From the NCBI RefSeq assembly GCF_945859705.1, contig NC_079135.1:122641551-122705550 (forward strand): a DNA stretch of 64,000 bases, in the 5' to 3' direction. This document shows, piece after piece, positions 23,488 to 34,643 of this stretch. Source of the DNA: Episyrphus balteatus (taxonomy: Eukaryota > Arthropoda > Insecta > Diptera > Syrphidae). Made by a program: the position numbers and the translations under genes. Every line of letters begins with the position of its first letter. Within the stretch, counting starts at the first letter, position 1. Below the pieces are notes generated by a model, which was not told where the DNA came from, made no database searches, and worked only from the letters and a program-made list of their open reading frames with translations.

Positions 23488-24800
23488 GCGGCACCACAGC
23501 TGCACCCCGTACACGGCACTTATTGAACGCCGTACCTACATTGCACCGCGTCCGCACTATTATCTGAAATTTCTATTGCGCCACACCACCGCTGCACCAC
23601 GTCCGCACCATGATCAAACATTTCTAAACCGCCGCACCACCACTGCACCACATCTGCACCATTTCTTTTTGAATGAAAAAAAATTCTATTCTCCTACTTA
23701 TACAAATGTTTAAGCCGTCTTCAAAGATATTTTGACTTAAGTAACAAATTGTCAGTTCGTACAAACATGACTTGGTGGTCGAGTGGTTAAAGCGTTGTAC
23801 TTCTAATTGAAAGTGCTCTGGATACTTGGGTTCGAATCTCCTTCATATCGGTATTCTTTTTTTTATTTTTCAATAACCCAAAATTGAATCGTTTATTTCA
23901 GAAACAGCATAAGTCCATGAGCACTAACTTTTCAGGAGCAACAAAAAACTGTTTTTTATGTTAAAACTCCACAACACTTCAAATTTAGAGTATGCCGAGT
24001 TATAATCTAGCTAAAGACGCATTAAAAAAAAATATTAACTTTTTTTCAAGTCTTAGCAGGTTTTCAAGCCTTTAAAGTCGCTGGACTTATGTCGTTTCTG
24101 CTCAGAACTTTTTTGGTAAAACTTTAGTTTTTATTTAGCTATAGCTTTCGAACCCAGCTTTCGATTTTAATAAATAAAATAGCAGTAGATAGAGTTTACC
24201 TTTACCTTTCTTTACCTTTTTATAAATGTATAACTTAAAGGCTCGCGTGCCATGATGTTTGCCAAAATAATTTAAAACTGGTAAAATGTCATATAATTCA
24301 AGAATTAAAAATGCTGCCACCGCAAGAAATCTGGCTATAACTCTTGAACCCTGAGTTCAATTTTAATGAATTTAATAAATATAGGTAGAGTAATTCCTTA
24401 CTATTTTATAGATGTATAACAAAAGAGGGTGCGTGTCAAGATTGCTGCCAAAATAATTATTAAGCTGGTAAAAAGTCATGTTTTTAACAGTCAAAAATGT
24501 TGTCACCGGGTGAAATCTTTCCATATATTTTGAACCCTTTCCTTTCAATTTTCGTATTTTGGTTGTCTGACATACTTAATTTTTTTCCAGAAGATGAATA
24601 ACTAAATATAAATGAGAAATTTCCAAAAAAAAATTTTTTGTTAAAAATGAACTTATGCTGTTTCTGAAATAAACGATTCAATTATGTATCATGGTGCGGC
24701 GAATTTTTCATACAAAATTAAATGGTGCGGAAGTGGTGCGCCGAAATTTTCCGCCAAACGGTGGTGGTGCAGCTGAGGTGCGGCGCACAGTACGGCGATT
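23488..24800. mobile_element. Inverted-repeat element with GTGCGG clusters at both ends
   Basis: The left part (about 23488-23665) is full of CCGCACCAC/CTGCACCAC words; the right part (about 24689-24800) carries the complementary GGTGCGG/GTGGTGC words. Further in, AATTGAATCGTTTATTTCAG at about 23883 is mirrored at about 24660-24680. The arms are therefore inverted around a centre near 24280, interrupted on the left by a ~200-bp segment with a tRNA-like sequence. No target duplication was defined. Probably a foldback-type non-autonomous element. Confidence 0.45.
23768..23850 (+). repeat. tRNA-Ser-like sequence, SINE head or tRNA relic
   Basis: TGGTCGAGTGGTTAAAGCG is very close to the D-arm/A-box of type II (Ser/Leu-class) tRNAs, and GGGTTCGAATCTCC is a good B box about 45 bases on. 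The acceptor arms do not pair, so it is not an active tRNA gene. It lies in the part of the left arm that has no partner in the right arm, which fits a SINE inserted into the inverted-repeat element. Confidence 0.5.
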
Positions 24801-25250
24801 GTATGGAGATGGTGGACAAAAATCAATTTTCCAAAAAGGAATTGATTTTGCAGAGAAAAATTGTTGTATATGTAATAAAGAGAAATTCTAAAAAAATTGA
24901 CGAAATGTTCACGCCCCCTGCCACGCCTACTTTTGTATATAATTGTTTATACCTTAAAAACGGTTTGCACCATCTGCACCAAATTTAGGAAATTTGGTAA
25001 CCTAGATGAGTTAAAAAATATAAAATAGTTTTGATCCTCTCCGCCCTCTGCCACGCCCACTTTAGTGGCTAAAGTCTAAACGCTTGGAAATTTCTCTTTT
25101 TTCGTCTTTGACGACGCTTCTAAATTTAGTGTTTGTGTCTTCCACGACTAGTTCCCCTTCATCAAGAGGGGATACATTTTGCATATAGGTTAAAATGCTA
25201 TCAGGAAGTGTAAGTCTATTTTTAAGATTAGCTTCATGATGCTTCTCTAA

Positions 25251-25460
25251 GGACCAGTTGTACAAAGGTGGTTCAGCCTCGGATCAAGAATTTAACCAAC
25301 CGATTTTGGCGGATTAGCTGCGGGTCAACTTCGGTTCAAGCATGGATGTGGCTATTTGTACATATGTGGACATTGCACCAGTGCTAAACCGGAACCTTAC
25401 CACTGATTTCAGAAGATAAAAGTTGCTGATCCACGGATTAAATATTTGTACAACTGGCCC
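25251..25460. mobile_element. MITE of about 210 bp with TAA target duplication
   Basis: Ends GGACCAGTTGTACAAA and TTTGTACAACTGGCCC are terminal inverted repeats with one or two mismatches, flanked by TAA at 25248-25250 and 25461-25463. TAA three-base duplications and short TIRs fit PIF/Harbinger (Tourist-like) MITEs. Non-coding. Confidence 0.55.
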
Positions 25461-25488
25461 TAAGAAAGCATGAACATTGTTCCCATCG

Positions 25489-27697
25489 CACAGTGTGGGA
25501 ATTCGCGAATTTAGCGGAATAAAATTAATAACGCTTGCATTTTAAATTTTGTTGTAGTTTTTTTTGTGATTAGTTCATTGAATATGTGTATACAATCAAA
25601 TGTAATTCACATTTTGGTGATATTTTATTTAAGTTTTTGTAAAATGAGCTTTGAAGTGACAGGTTATTTTCACCAAAAAGTACTTTTTTTTTGAAAATCA
25701 TAATTTACAAAAAAAACTTTTGAGGAATGATTTATTGTTTAATTTTATGACAAATATGAATAAAATAAAGAAAAAAGTTAATTATTGTCAGAATTGACTA
25801 GGTTTTTTGCAAACCGATATGTCAATGACATTGTTTATGAACTAAAGAAACTATTCTCTAAAAGGCTACTAAAACGTACAAGATACTATTTCAAAGGATG
25901 TTTTAAATTATGTAGCTTTATTTATGCACAATCAATGTTTTTTTTTAAATTGGTAAGTGTTCTGTCACGAAATTTTTCTGCCATACATCATCAAGGATAC
26001 CAAAAATTAAAAGAACCGTAAACTTCCTGTCGAAAAAAAATCAGTTTAACTGGAATAGACAATTTGTTTTTACCAATCGTGTTATTCTTGTAAAATAAAA
26101 AGCCAATTTGAATTTATTTAATTGTTTTTACTATATGTTTTGTTTTTAATGTAAACAATTTCACCCTTACTAATTCCTTTTTCCACTTTTTCGCAAACTA
26201 ATTTCATATGCAGTTGAAATTTCTTCAAAGCTAAATGAGTCTAAGAGGCCTTGTACTTTCTTCTCCTTCATTTTTTCACAGCACTCATTAAATGATTTTC
26301 TAGGTCTACCCACACTTGCAGAATTCGAAGGGGAAGGAATTTCGTAAAATATTTGCTGTGGTATTACTAAATAGCCACTGAGCCAGGAAGCATTTTTGCA
26401 TTCAAAGCTTTCACGGTTCCTGTTTTTTGATCATAACTGATTTAACTTAAAACAAGTTGTCCTCACAGACGCCTTTAATGATTTAACTGCTTCTTCAGAA
26501 AACATTATGTTACCAAAAACATTTAAACTGCCTCAAAGCGCTTAATTTTTATTTTTGAGACCCAAACATCAAATATGTCCTTCTTTGTTATTTTTAAAGA
26601 CATTCTTTACCTAAATTATATTATAATGAAATATTTTGTAATTTAAAAATAAAATAAAAATAACATACATTAGGTATAAAAAGACGAAAATTAATACTCC
26701 ACAGTACATATACACACAATAACAAAACACAGCACTTATAACAAGTAAAATTAATTTTAATACCGATTTTCAAAGTATCAAATATCAAATTTTGTGAAAA
26801 ATACGCGTTAAAGGCACTATTGCTCGAAAAATAAACAATTGTTTTTTTTTTTAATTAATTTATTTTTATTATTATAATTGGAACACCCTTTATCAGATGT
26901 AATACTTTTTTTTTTATTAATTGATAGTTTTCGTTTTTAATTTTTAAAATAACTTAATTCTTTTTTTTTCTTACTGTTAACTTTGAATTTGAACACCCTG
27001 TATTTTTATTGGAATTTTTTTAAAATCAAATTCACAAATTTTTTGAACACCCTGTGAAATAAAAAAAGTTTCTAATTCTATAACATTCTTCTTCTAACAA
27101 AATACCAAAAAGTTATTCGATTTTTACGGTATGCCATCATTTTTTTTTTTTGATGGTCATTTAGAAAAAAAAAAAAAAAATATATCATAACAAAATTGGG
27201 GTGTCAAATTTTAGTGATTCTTGATAGATAATAAATCAAGCTTTGCATTGAATATTGTCTCTAAGCGGAATAACGCGGAATAACTAAAGTTTTGCTCTAA
27301 CAAAGGTACAAAAATCGAAAAAAAACACATTTTTTTAACTTCAATCACCAAAACAAAAATGTAAAACACCCTGTGAAATAAAAAATTACTTACATAATTA
27401 TACCTTGATATTTAGAAAATATAAGAAAAATAAAACTTTTATTAAAACGCACACCAAACGCACGAGAAAAAATTAAGAGCAAAGTAATCTCTTTCACCAA
27501 ATAAACAGAAAAAAAATCGCCAACTGCAACTTCGAAGCTATTTTTTTTTTGTTTACATGATCCCCACCTATCAATGCTTTTGTTATCACTTTCTACAATC
27601 TATTAGCTTTAAGAAAAACCGGTTTTGGCATCAAACAAGACAAGTCATTTTTCGAATTAAATTCCGCTAAATTCGCGAAATCCCACACTGTGCATCG
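25489..27697. mobile_element. 2.2-kb TIR element with coding relics
   Basis: GCACAGTGTGGGAATTCGCG at the left and its mirror at the right (CGCGAAATCCCACACTGTGC) give about 33-bp terminal inverted repeats that run on to ATTTAGCGGAAT. ATC on both sides could be a 3-bp target duplication. The interior has minus-strand coding relics at about 26187-26603. It also has four copies of GAACACCCTGT-like text, near 26881, 26993, 27043 and 27366. Superfamily not recognised. Confidence 0.5.
26187..26603 (-). pseudogene. Relic of a transposon-borne protein (GRPRKSF motif)
   Basis: On the minus strand an ATG at 26603 opens about 24 codons (MSLKITKKDIFDVWVSKIK...) ending in a stop. After a shift, a frame beginning FSEEAVKSLKASVRTTC runs through one stop into ASVGRPRKSFNECCEKMKEK and LLDSFSFEEISTAYE. 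The GRP.K.F..CS-.-K.+K block resembles a segment of uncharacterised transposon-linked proteins I have seen in arthropods and cnidarians. It cannot make a full protein. Its place inside a TIR element suggests it is what remains of the element's own gene; function unknown. Confidence 0.4.
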
Positions 27698-30600
27698 TCG
27701 AGGTTTGAGTCAAAAAACTTAATTTGTATTTTAGATCATTTTTAAATTGTATGGAACATTTTTGTTTATCTTCAATTCATACAGAATAATTAATTATTAA
27801 CATATTCAATTCGTGATTTTTTATAAAAAAAATCCATTTTTATAAATTTTTTAAAGATTTGACCTTGTTCTAGAAATGTTGAAAATTTTTAAGGTTAGCA
27901 AAAATTAGCATGAAAACTTTACATTTCCGCAAAGTAAAATATTAATACAGTGTAACGACACTAAAAATGTTGCTATACTTTGCTAAAATGAATTTATAAA
28001 CATAACCAAAATGGAAAAAAGCGTTAAAAAGCTGTTTTTTATGCATTGCTTCCCCCTCGGATCAAGATTAATGTCGAAATTTATCAATTTTTTTCTTAAA
28101 ACACTTTATGTGGCAGTTGCTAGTACTTAACTTATTCAAAATAAACTCAATATCTTCATATTATCGCCTGTTTTTGCCAAAACAAATCCACCACAAAAAG
28201 TCGTTCATTTTTTCTGGTCCGACTTTGGCCTACAAAAAGTCAAATATTTTGAAGGTTAGCAAAAGTTAGCAATGAAACTTAACGTGTTCTCAAAGAACAA
28301 TAACAACACAAGATAATGCCATAAATCATTGTGCTACAATTTGCTACTACAACTTTGTGGGCTTAATTTAGATGAAATTTTATGCCTTTAAAAGGAACTT
28401 TTTTCGATAATTCACTAAAATTCAAATTTATTTAAAAAAATAAATACAACTACTCATACAAGTTTTCAATGTATCCATTATTTTTATTCACAAATAAAAA
28501 AAATAAAACTTTGGTACTTTTCTTACACAAACCAAATGAAAATGCACAAAAATAAAATCTCGAGCTATCACAATGACTAAAATTTTTTTCAGTGCTTTTG
28601 AAAGTCCCGCTAATCCCCCAAAATGAGCAAAAAAAAATTAAAAACAGCCAAAAACAGTAATTTAACATATGCTTGACCAGCTCCATAGCTTAGAAGATCA
28701 ATATTGCATTTTATTTTTTTTTTATTTTTGTCCACTATTCAACGCACTGTGCGGCGGTCTTTAAAAATTCAATATCTATTTTTACTCGGGTAAATGCTAT
28801 AACTTAAAACGTACCTACATCATAAGTTTACAGAACGCCATAACACCGCTGGCTGTCAACTTATTCTACCAACTTCTTACAAGCCCACTAAAACACTATG
28901 CAAATTTGCAAATACAATCTTATTTCATCTCAAATGTCAAGAAAAAAGCAAATTATTCGTATGTATTTTTTTAAAGGTTAATCTTATCTAAAAATAGTTC
29001 AGTATAGCAAAGGTTAAATTTTTTTTCTTAGAAATCGATTGTTTAAAAATATCGTGATTTCAATCAATAGCGCTTGTATGCATTTTTTTGTAATCTTCCT
29101 TTTTCGTGACCTTTATACCCAATACTCAACTTAAACATTTAAGAAAGAGAGAGCAGAAATCCTTAAGGCACATTATTCTTAAATAAAATTAAGTAAAATG
29201 ACCTTCATTCTCAAGAATTTATCAATTATTTGATTTTGGTCTGCTTTAAACCAACAACAGCAGAATAGTTAAGTTTTTATCGATTTGTCTGGGAGTTTCA
29301 AAGTAAGTACCTACCATTACTCACATTCCTTTAAACCTACTTATAGACTTTAAGGATAAAATGTTTTTAGTTTATATTTGTTCCGTAAGTCTCTTAAAAT
29401 TTACATCTTGAATCCATTTACAAATTTTATTGAGTCTATCACAACATGACAAGTATTTGGGTAAGCTGGGAAGAATACACAAAAAAAAAAAAACACCAAA
29501 AAAACAACAACAAAAACAAACCATCATCATTAAAACGACCGTGCCCAGAAAGTGTATATTCAATTCACCACCCATCCAATTTATTCTGCCTCAGTCATCC
29601 ATACAAAAAAACATTATCCAGCTAGGTATATCGCCCCCCAATTTTCAAGGTTTATTCGGTATTTTTTTTTTTATTTTTTGCTCACGTTACGTTACCGTGT
29701 GTCTGGGTATAAAACATTTTAATCGCGTATGTGAACCTTCACGTTGTGTTTAGTTTAACGTTTTATCCTTGAAGTCCTTTTTTTTTTTTTGGTTTTACCC
29801 ATTTAACCAAATATAGAGCAAAAAAAAAAAAATGTTAAAATAATAAAACGAAAAAAAAAATATGTAGATGGCGCTTTGGTTGCATGGCAGAAAAAGAGAA
29901 AGTGTACCAACATATCTGTTTTCCGGAAAATTTAAATCAGAATAAATTAGATATGTTCGTACAAACACCGTACCGACACACTGAAATCCACTCCCCCCTC
30001 CACCACCGACTGCCAGCACCACCGACCAACACACCATCAGGATCAGGCGTTCAACTTCAAAACCAACGTTTTTGCGTGTCTATTAAATAATGGTGTTTGG
30101 GTTTTTCGTTGTTGTTGGGTAAATATTTGTGGTTCGGTTTATTTATCCATCAACACCCTTTGCCTGGGATAATTTCATTTGCAAACATGTTTAGCACCGA
30201 GAAGGTACATTATACTATACTATGTATACCTTCCTATGGGAGATAATATTTTTTGGCTAAGAGCACATAAGTGTTATTTAGAGCTTTTTGGATTATAATT
30301 ATTTACTGCCAGGTTTAATAATAATTACTAAAGCAAAAATATAAATTTCAAAAAAAAAAAAAATATTTTGCTGATAGTGGTGGTTTTCAAAATTATTTTG
30401 GCACAAAAATTATTTAAATGTTCAAATTTTTGAATAAGTTGCCAATTAGATTATAATAAGGTTTTCAGCTGGCATAAACATTTTATATAAACTTATGTCA
30501 GACTAATCAAAGTTTAGTGGCCAATTGTTTTCATTTTAACTTTCAATATGTGTGCACTCAGGTGCGGGTGAGTTGGACCACTAGTGGTTGAACGCTTCAA

Positions 30601-30998
30601 AAAAAAAAAAAAAAAATCTTAAACTAAGATCAATACAAAAATTAAATTTTGGCTTTTTAAAGAATTGAATTGGTGTATTTTCATAGTAACGGGTGTGAAA
30701 TAGTTACTTCTTTTTTAGTTTTTGATTTAGTTACCATTGCCATTTCATGGCATCAGCACCTAATGTTTCAAGTACATAATATCATAATATTTTTGGATTA
30801 GGTGTAACGGGTGTGACACAAGAAAATCAATTCAGTCTGCTTCGACTTTCAGAAGCCAAAGTGTGTATATTTTTGAATCAAAAGACGTCGATTTTTTATT
30901 CAATATGAAAGAAAATATTTTAATACATTGGTAGTAATCACAAGTTTATTTGAAGGAAATTAATATAATTCTTTGTTTTTATAATAATAAAAATAAAA
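27698..30998. other. AT-rich non-coding stretch
   Basis: No gene supported. GTAACGGGTGTGA recurs near 30690 and 30808, and again just after the family B copy at about 31638, so family B inserted into this local repeat. Confidence 0.4.
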
Positions 30999-31631
30999 TG
31001 CACTACTGGGTCGCACGTACTTGCTCTTGTAGTTGTAAATTAAAATTTTTTTTTTTTCAAAAATGTTTTTAAAAATATTTTTTTTTAACATTTTGTACTT
31101 AATGATCTCTGTAAATTTTAAATAAAATAACTAATGCTTTGATGAAATATATGAACTTAAAAAATATGTCAATTTTTGAAAAACGGCAACGCCATATTTC
31201 CGTTCTCCGCATTTTTTGAGAAAAACTAAAAACGCAGTTTTGTTGGATTCAATAAGAGTATTCCGCATACCAAATTTGATCAAAATCGTTAGAGCCGTTT
31301 TCGAGAAATTTGCAATACCTCGAAAACGTTATATGGGAGGTATGCGTTAAAATGGAGATATTAAAAAAATAAAAAAAACGGGTCTAGGGAATTACGTAAA
31401 AATCATCTGTACCAAGTTCTATCTATCCATCCGTTTAGGCCCTAGCTCGATGTACAGATGGACGCACAGACGCACACACGCACAGACGCACAGGCACACA
31501 GACGCACAGACCGACGGACGGCATGACGAAAACCACTTTTTTGATCTTCTCCATCATCGTAATGTTGGTTTTTATTAAAACCTCGATTTTTTTTTCTACA
31601 CGAAACCAATACTTGCCCTATAGAGCAAGTA
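30999..31631 (+). repeat. Dispersed repeat family B, copy 2
   Basis: Starts TGCACTACTGGGTCGCACGT and ends at the hairpin ACTTGCCCTATAGAGCAAGT. It carries the same internal blocks as the copy at 15733, including a longer run of GACGCACAGACGCACA repeats near 31460-31520. Confidence 0.65.
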
Positions 31632-31778
31632 AAAAATGTAACGGGTGTGATATATTATATGAAGTCGAGTTACTTAGTGAAAGATAAGTTGGTAGGTACT
31701 TAAAACTAAAAAAAAAGGGTTGACTTGTTTAAAATAAGAATTTCTATGTGGCAGCCCTATTTTAAATTATCGAGTGCG

Positions 31779-31949
31779 ACGCCCCCTAGATTGGTTCCAA
31801 ATCAGGGAAAAAAACCCTATTTTTTTCATATTTTTATCTCTATAACCCTTCCTGGCCCTATTTGGATAAGAAGTTAATAGACCAAGGGCGATATTCTGTG
31901 TCCAGTGTTGGGTAATTGGCGGATATTTGATCATTCATACAAATAAACT
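31779..31949. mobile_element. Left part of an AGGGTGGTCC-type MITE split by the retrotransposon
   Basis: GCGACGCCCCCTAGATTGGT and the following ~165 bases match the MITE at 4483-4734, including ACAGAATATCG-like and AACACTGG-like segments in reverse. The outermost terminal bases on this side are missing. The other part lies at 40380-40556. Confidence 0.6.
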
Positions 31950-32218
31950 TGTTTGCGGCGTAAACCTTTATAATTATTTTGTCAAATTTACTTTAAATAA
32001 ATCTTTAATTTTAAATAAAAACACGACACACTTTTTTAATTTGGAAAGGAGAATTTTATTTTACTTGCAGCTTGAATGATGGATAAGAATGACAGAGTAA
32101 GTGACAGCACAGATGATGAGCAAAAAATGACATACTCGTTAATTGAATTGTCATATTTCAACGAGTTGATTATGCGTTCTTTACATGAGCTGCTTTTCAG
32201 TGTTGGGTGCGTTCAACA
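31950..32218 (-). repeat. 3' LTR of the BEL/Pao element
   Basis: 269 bp, identical to 40111-40379. In element orientation it runs from TGTTGAACGC to GCCGCAAACA, so it has the TGT...ACA ends. An AATAAA lies on the minus strand at about 32055-32060 and may serve polyadenylation. Confidence 0.95.
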
Positions 32219-32226
32219 TTCTCCCC
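32219..32226 (-). other. Polypurine tract of the BEL/Pao element
   Basis: GGGGAGAA on the minus strand directly abuts the 3' LTR, where plus-strand DNA synthesis would be primed. Confidence 0.7.
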
Positions 32227-33296
32227 GGGCAAAAGATGTGGTTTTCGATCTTGATTTTCTTGGTTTTTTGTTGGAAATAATGTTTCAAATTTATGTTTCA
32301 TCTCGGTTTAGACATGAAAAGAAACAAAAAGCATAAATACATGGCAAATAAAAGGTTTTATGAAAATTATTTTCAACATAAACTACATTGATAGCAATGA
32401 AATCTGGTTTGTGTCTTTGCTAAATGTGAATGATACCAAAAATACCATGAAGTTGCTCATACAGCTCCCTTATATGAAACTTGTTAGTTCATTGATCAAA
32501 GCAACGAGTTAGACGAAGGCAAACAACAACAACTTGGCTTGTTTGTCAATGGAAAATTCCTATAATTACGGCATCGGTTGTACTTCGTGTGTAATTTTTT
32601 TTTGTGTGTTGAATTTAAGTGTAATTTAATGTAGTGAAAAAGTTAATAAAATTGACAAAAAAAGTTGTTGCAGATGTAGCAGATGATCCAGGTAAGTGAA
32701 TTTTGATGAAATTTGTTTAAGTAGATGTATAAATTCGATTATTTACCAAAATTAAATTTCAATGCTTTATGTGTTAGAGATGTGCAGCTTATTAGTGATG
32801 TGCAGTTTGATCACCAATTGCTATACTGCTACTGGTAAAGTGTGATTGAGTTGAGCAACTGCTATTTTTGTAGCATTTGATTTTAAATGTTGAATTTTGA
32901 ATTAATTTGTTGATTTAATCAATGAAATTACTTCAAATGAATGAAATTAATTATATTTGATATTAAAATGTTGATTTATTCTTATTTTAAGCGAATTAAA
33001 TTTTAAATACGTTCGATTATTAAGCGAATTACATTTGAATTCATTTTGAATGCATTTGTTTAAATAATTGAGCATTTAATTCGTATTTATTTTTAAATTT
33101 CGGTACATTTTGTTTAAATTAACTTTGCATTTTTCGTATAAAATGAGCAAGTTTTAATTATTTCGGAGCAAAATGACGAAATGATATTGAGTTAAATTTA
33201 TTTATATGCGTTTTTCAGTTGAAATGAGCAAATAAAGTAAAATTTGTTGATGAAAATTGTAAGCATTGTATGACTTGATGCATGATATTTTGTATT

Positions 33297-33382
33297 TGTG
33301 TGGATGTGTATGGATGTATTTGTGGATGCATGTGGATGTATGTGGATGTGTGTGGATGTGTATGTGTGTGTGTGTGTGTATA
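33297..33382. repeat. TGTGGA / GT microsatellite
   Basis: GTGTGGATGTATG-like hexanucleotide repeats grade into (GT)n. The tract continues after the nested element at about 34462-34510, so the insertion split one microsatellite. Chance ORFs rich in HTH or VCVC come from this repeat. Confidence 0.75.
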
Positions 33383-34459
33383 CAGGGTGTCCCAAAAGTA
33401 ATGGATCAAACGAAATATGCAGATAGGCCAACTTTAGGGCTCTCAGAATTTGGTAACTTGTTCATCCCAAATCCTTACGGTTTTCAATTTAATGCAGTTT
33501 TTGTGAATTATCGAAAAATCTCGACTTTGCAACAGTATTTTGCTTCCTCCGGTCATAATTGATTTTTGTTTTTTACAATTCTTTCACTTAAACTTTGCCT
33601 AATAATAAGAAATAATTATTTAATCAAAATATTTTTTATTTCATACGCCATTTTGCTGCAAATTATGTAACAGTTCCATGTTTTATAAAAACTCAATTTC
33701 TTACTTTTATTTGAGAGGAACATCCCGAAAAAAAATTGTATGGTGTGATACTGGTTTATTATTTTAAAAACTTGCCGTGTTATTGCACTTTTCAAAAATG
33801 TAAAAAAATTTCCAAAGTTCAAATTAGAACGAAAGATATTACAATTTTAATGCAAAAAAACAGGGGTTTTCAGAGCAAAATAACAAACAAAAATCGAGGC
33901 TTTTATTCAAAAAGAAATAAACAAACAACAGTCGAGGAAATGTGTTTATTTTTCTTTGTTATTTTTCTCTGAAAAGGCCTGTTTTGTTGCATTAAAATTG
34001 TAATATCTTTTGTTCTAACTTCAAGTTTTTAAACTCTTATACATTTTTGAAAAGTGCAATAACACGGCAAGTTTTTAAAATAATTAACCTGTGTCACACC
34101 ATACAAATTTTTTGCAGTGTGTTGCTCTGAAAAAAAATTAAGTAATTGAGTTTTTATAAAACATGGAACTGTTAATTAATTTGCAGCAAAATGGCGTATG
34201 AAATAAAAAATATTTTAATTAAATAATTATTTATTCTTATTAGCCAATGTTTTAGTGAAAGAATTGTAAAAAACAAAAATCAATTATGACCGGAGGAAGC
34301 AAAATACTGTTGCAAGGTCGAGATTTTTCGATAATTCACAAAAACTGCATTAAATTGAAAACCGCAAGGATTTGGGATGAACAAGTTACCAAATTCTGAG
34401 AGCCCTAAAGTTGGCCTATCTGCATATTTCGTTTGATCCATTACTTTTGGGACACCCTG
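33383..34459. mobile_element. Mariner-type hairpin element with TA duplication, nested in the retrotransposon
   Basis: Starts CAGGGTGTCCCAAAAGTAAT and ends with its exact mirror. TA flanks it on both sides (33381-33382 and 34460-34461), the target duplication of Tc1/mariner elements. CAGGGTGTCCCAAAAGT is a common start for mariner-like ends. The two halves are reverse complements nearly all the way to the centre near 33920, with moderate divergence in the inner part. There is no transposase; it is a non-autonomous foldback derivative. Confidence 0.8.
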
Positions 34460-34643
34460 TATATATATGTATGTGTGTGTGTATATGTGTGTGTGTGTAT
34501 AGATATGTGTTTCAATTTGCGTTTTTGGTTGAAGTGAGCAACTTTAAGTATTTTTATGACTTAGTGCGTTTTCTTTTGAAGTGAGCAAAATTTGAATTTT
34601 GAAAATACAGAGGGGGCAAAGGATTCGGTATTGATGATTGTGT

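Larger units (their letters stand above)
32227..34643 (-). other. 3' untranslated region of the BEL/Pao element, interrupted by a hairpin element
   Basis: About 1.3 kb of element sequence plus a nested 1,077-bp insertion (33383-34459). No frame here resembles an envelope or other retroelement protein. A GGATGT/GTGTGT microsatellite surrounds the nested insertion. Confidence 0.6.

Noticed and set aside
23768..23850. Functional tRNA-Ser gene
   Set aside because: The A and B boxes are good but the acceptor stem does not pair, so it is annotated as a tRNA-like relic.
33198..33562. Open frames rich in THTHT or VCVCV on both strands
   Set aside because: They are translations of the GT/GGATGT microsatellite and the start of the nested hairpin.
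32227..34643. Possible envelope gene between integrase and the 3' LTR
   Set aside because: No frame shows a signal peptide, membrane anchor or glycoprotein-like pattern, and about 1.1 kb of this interval is a nested insertion.
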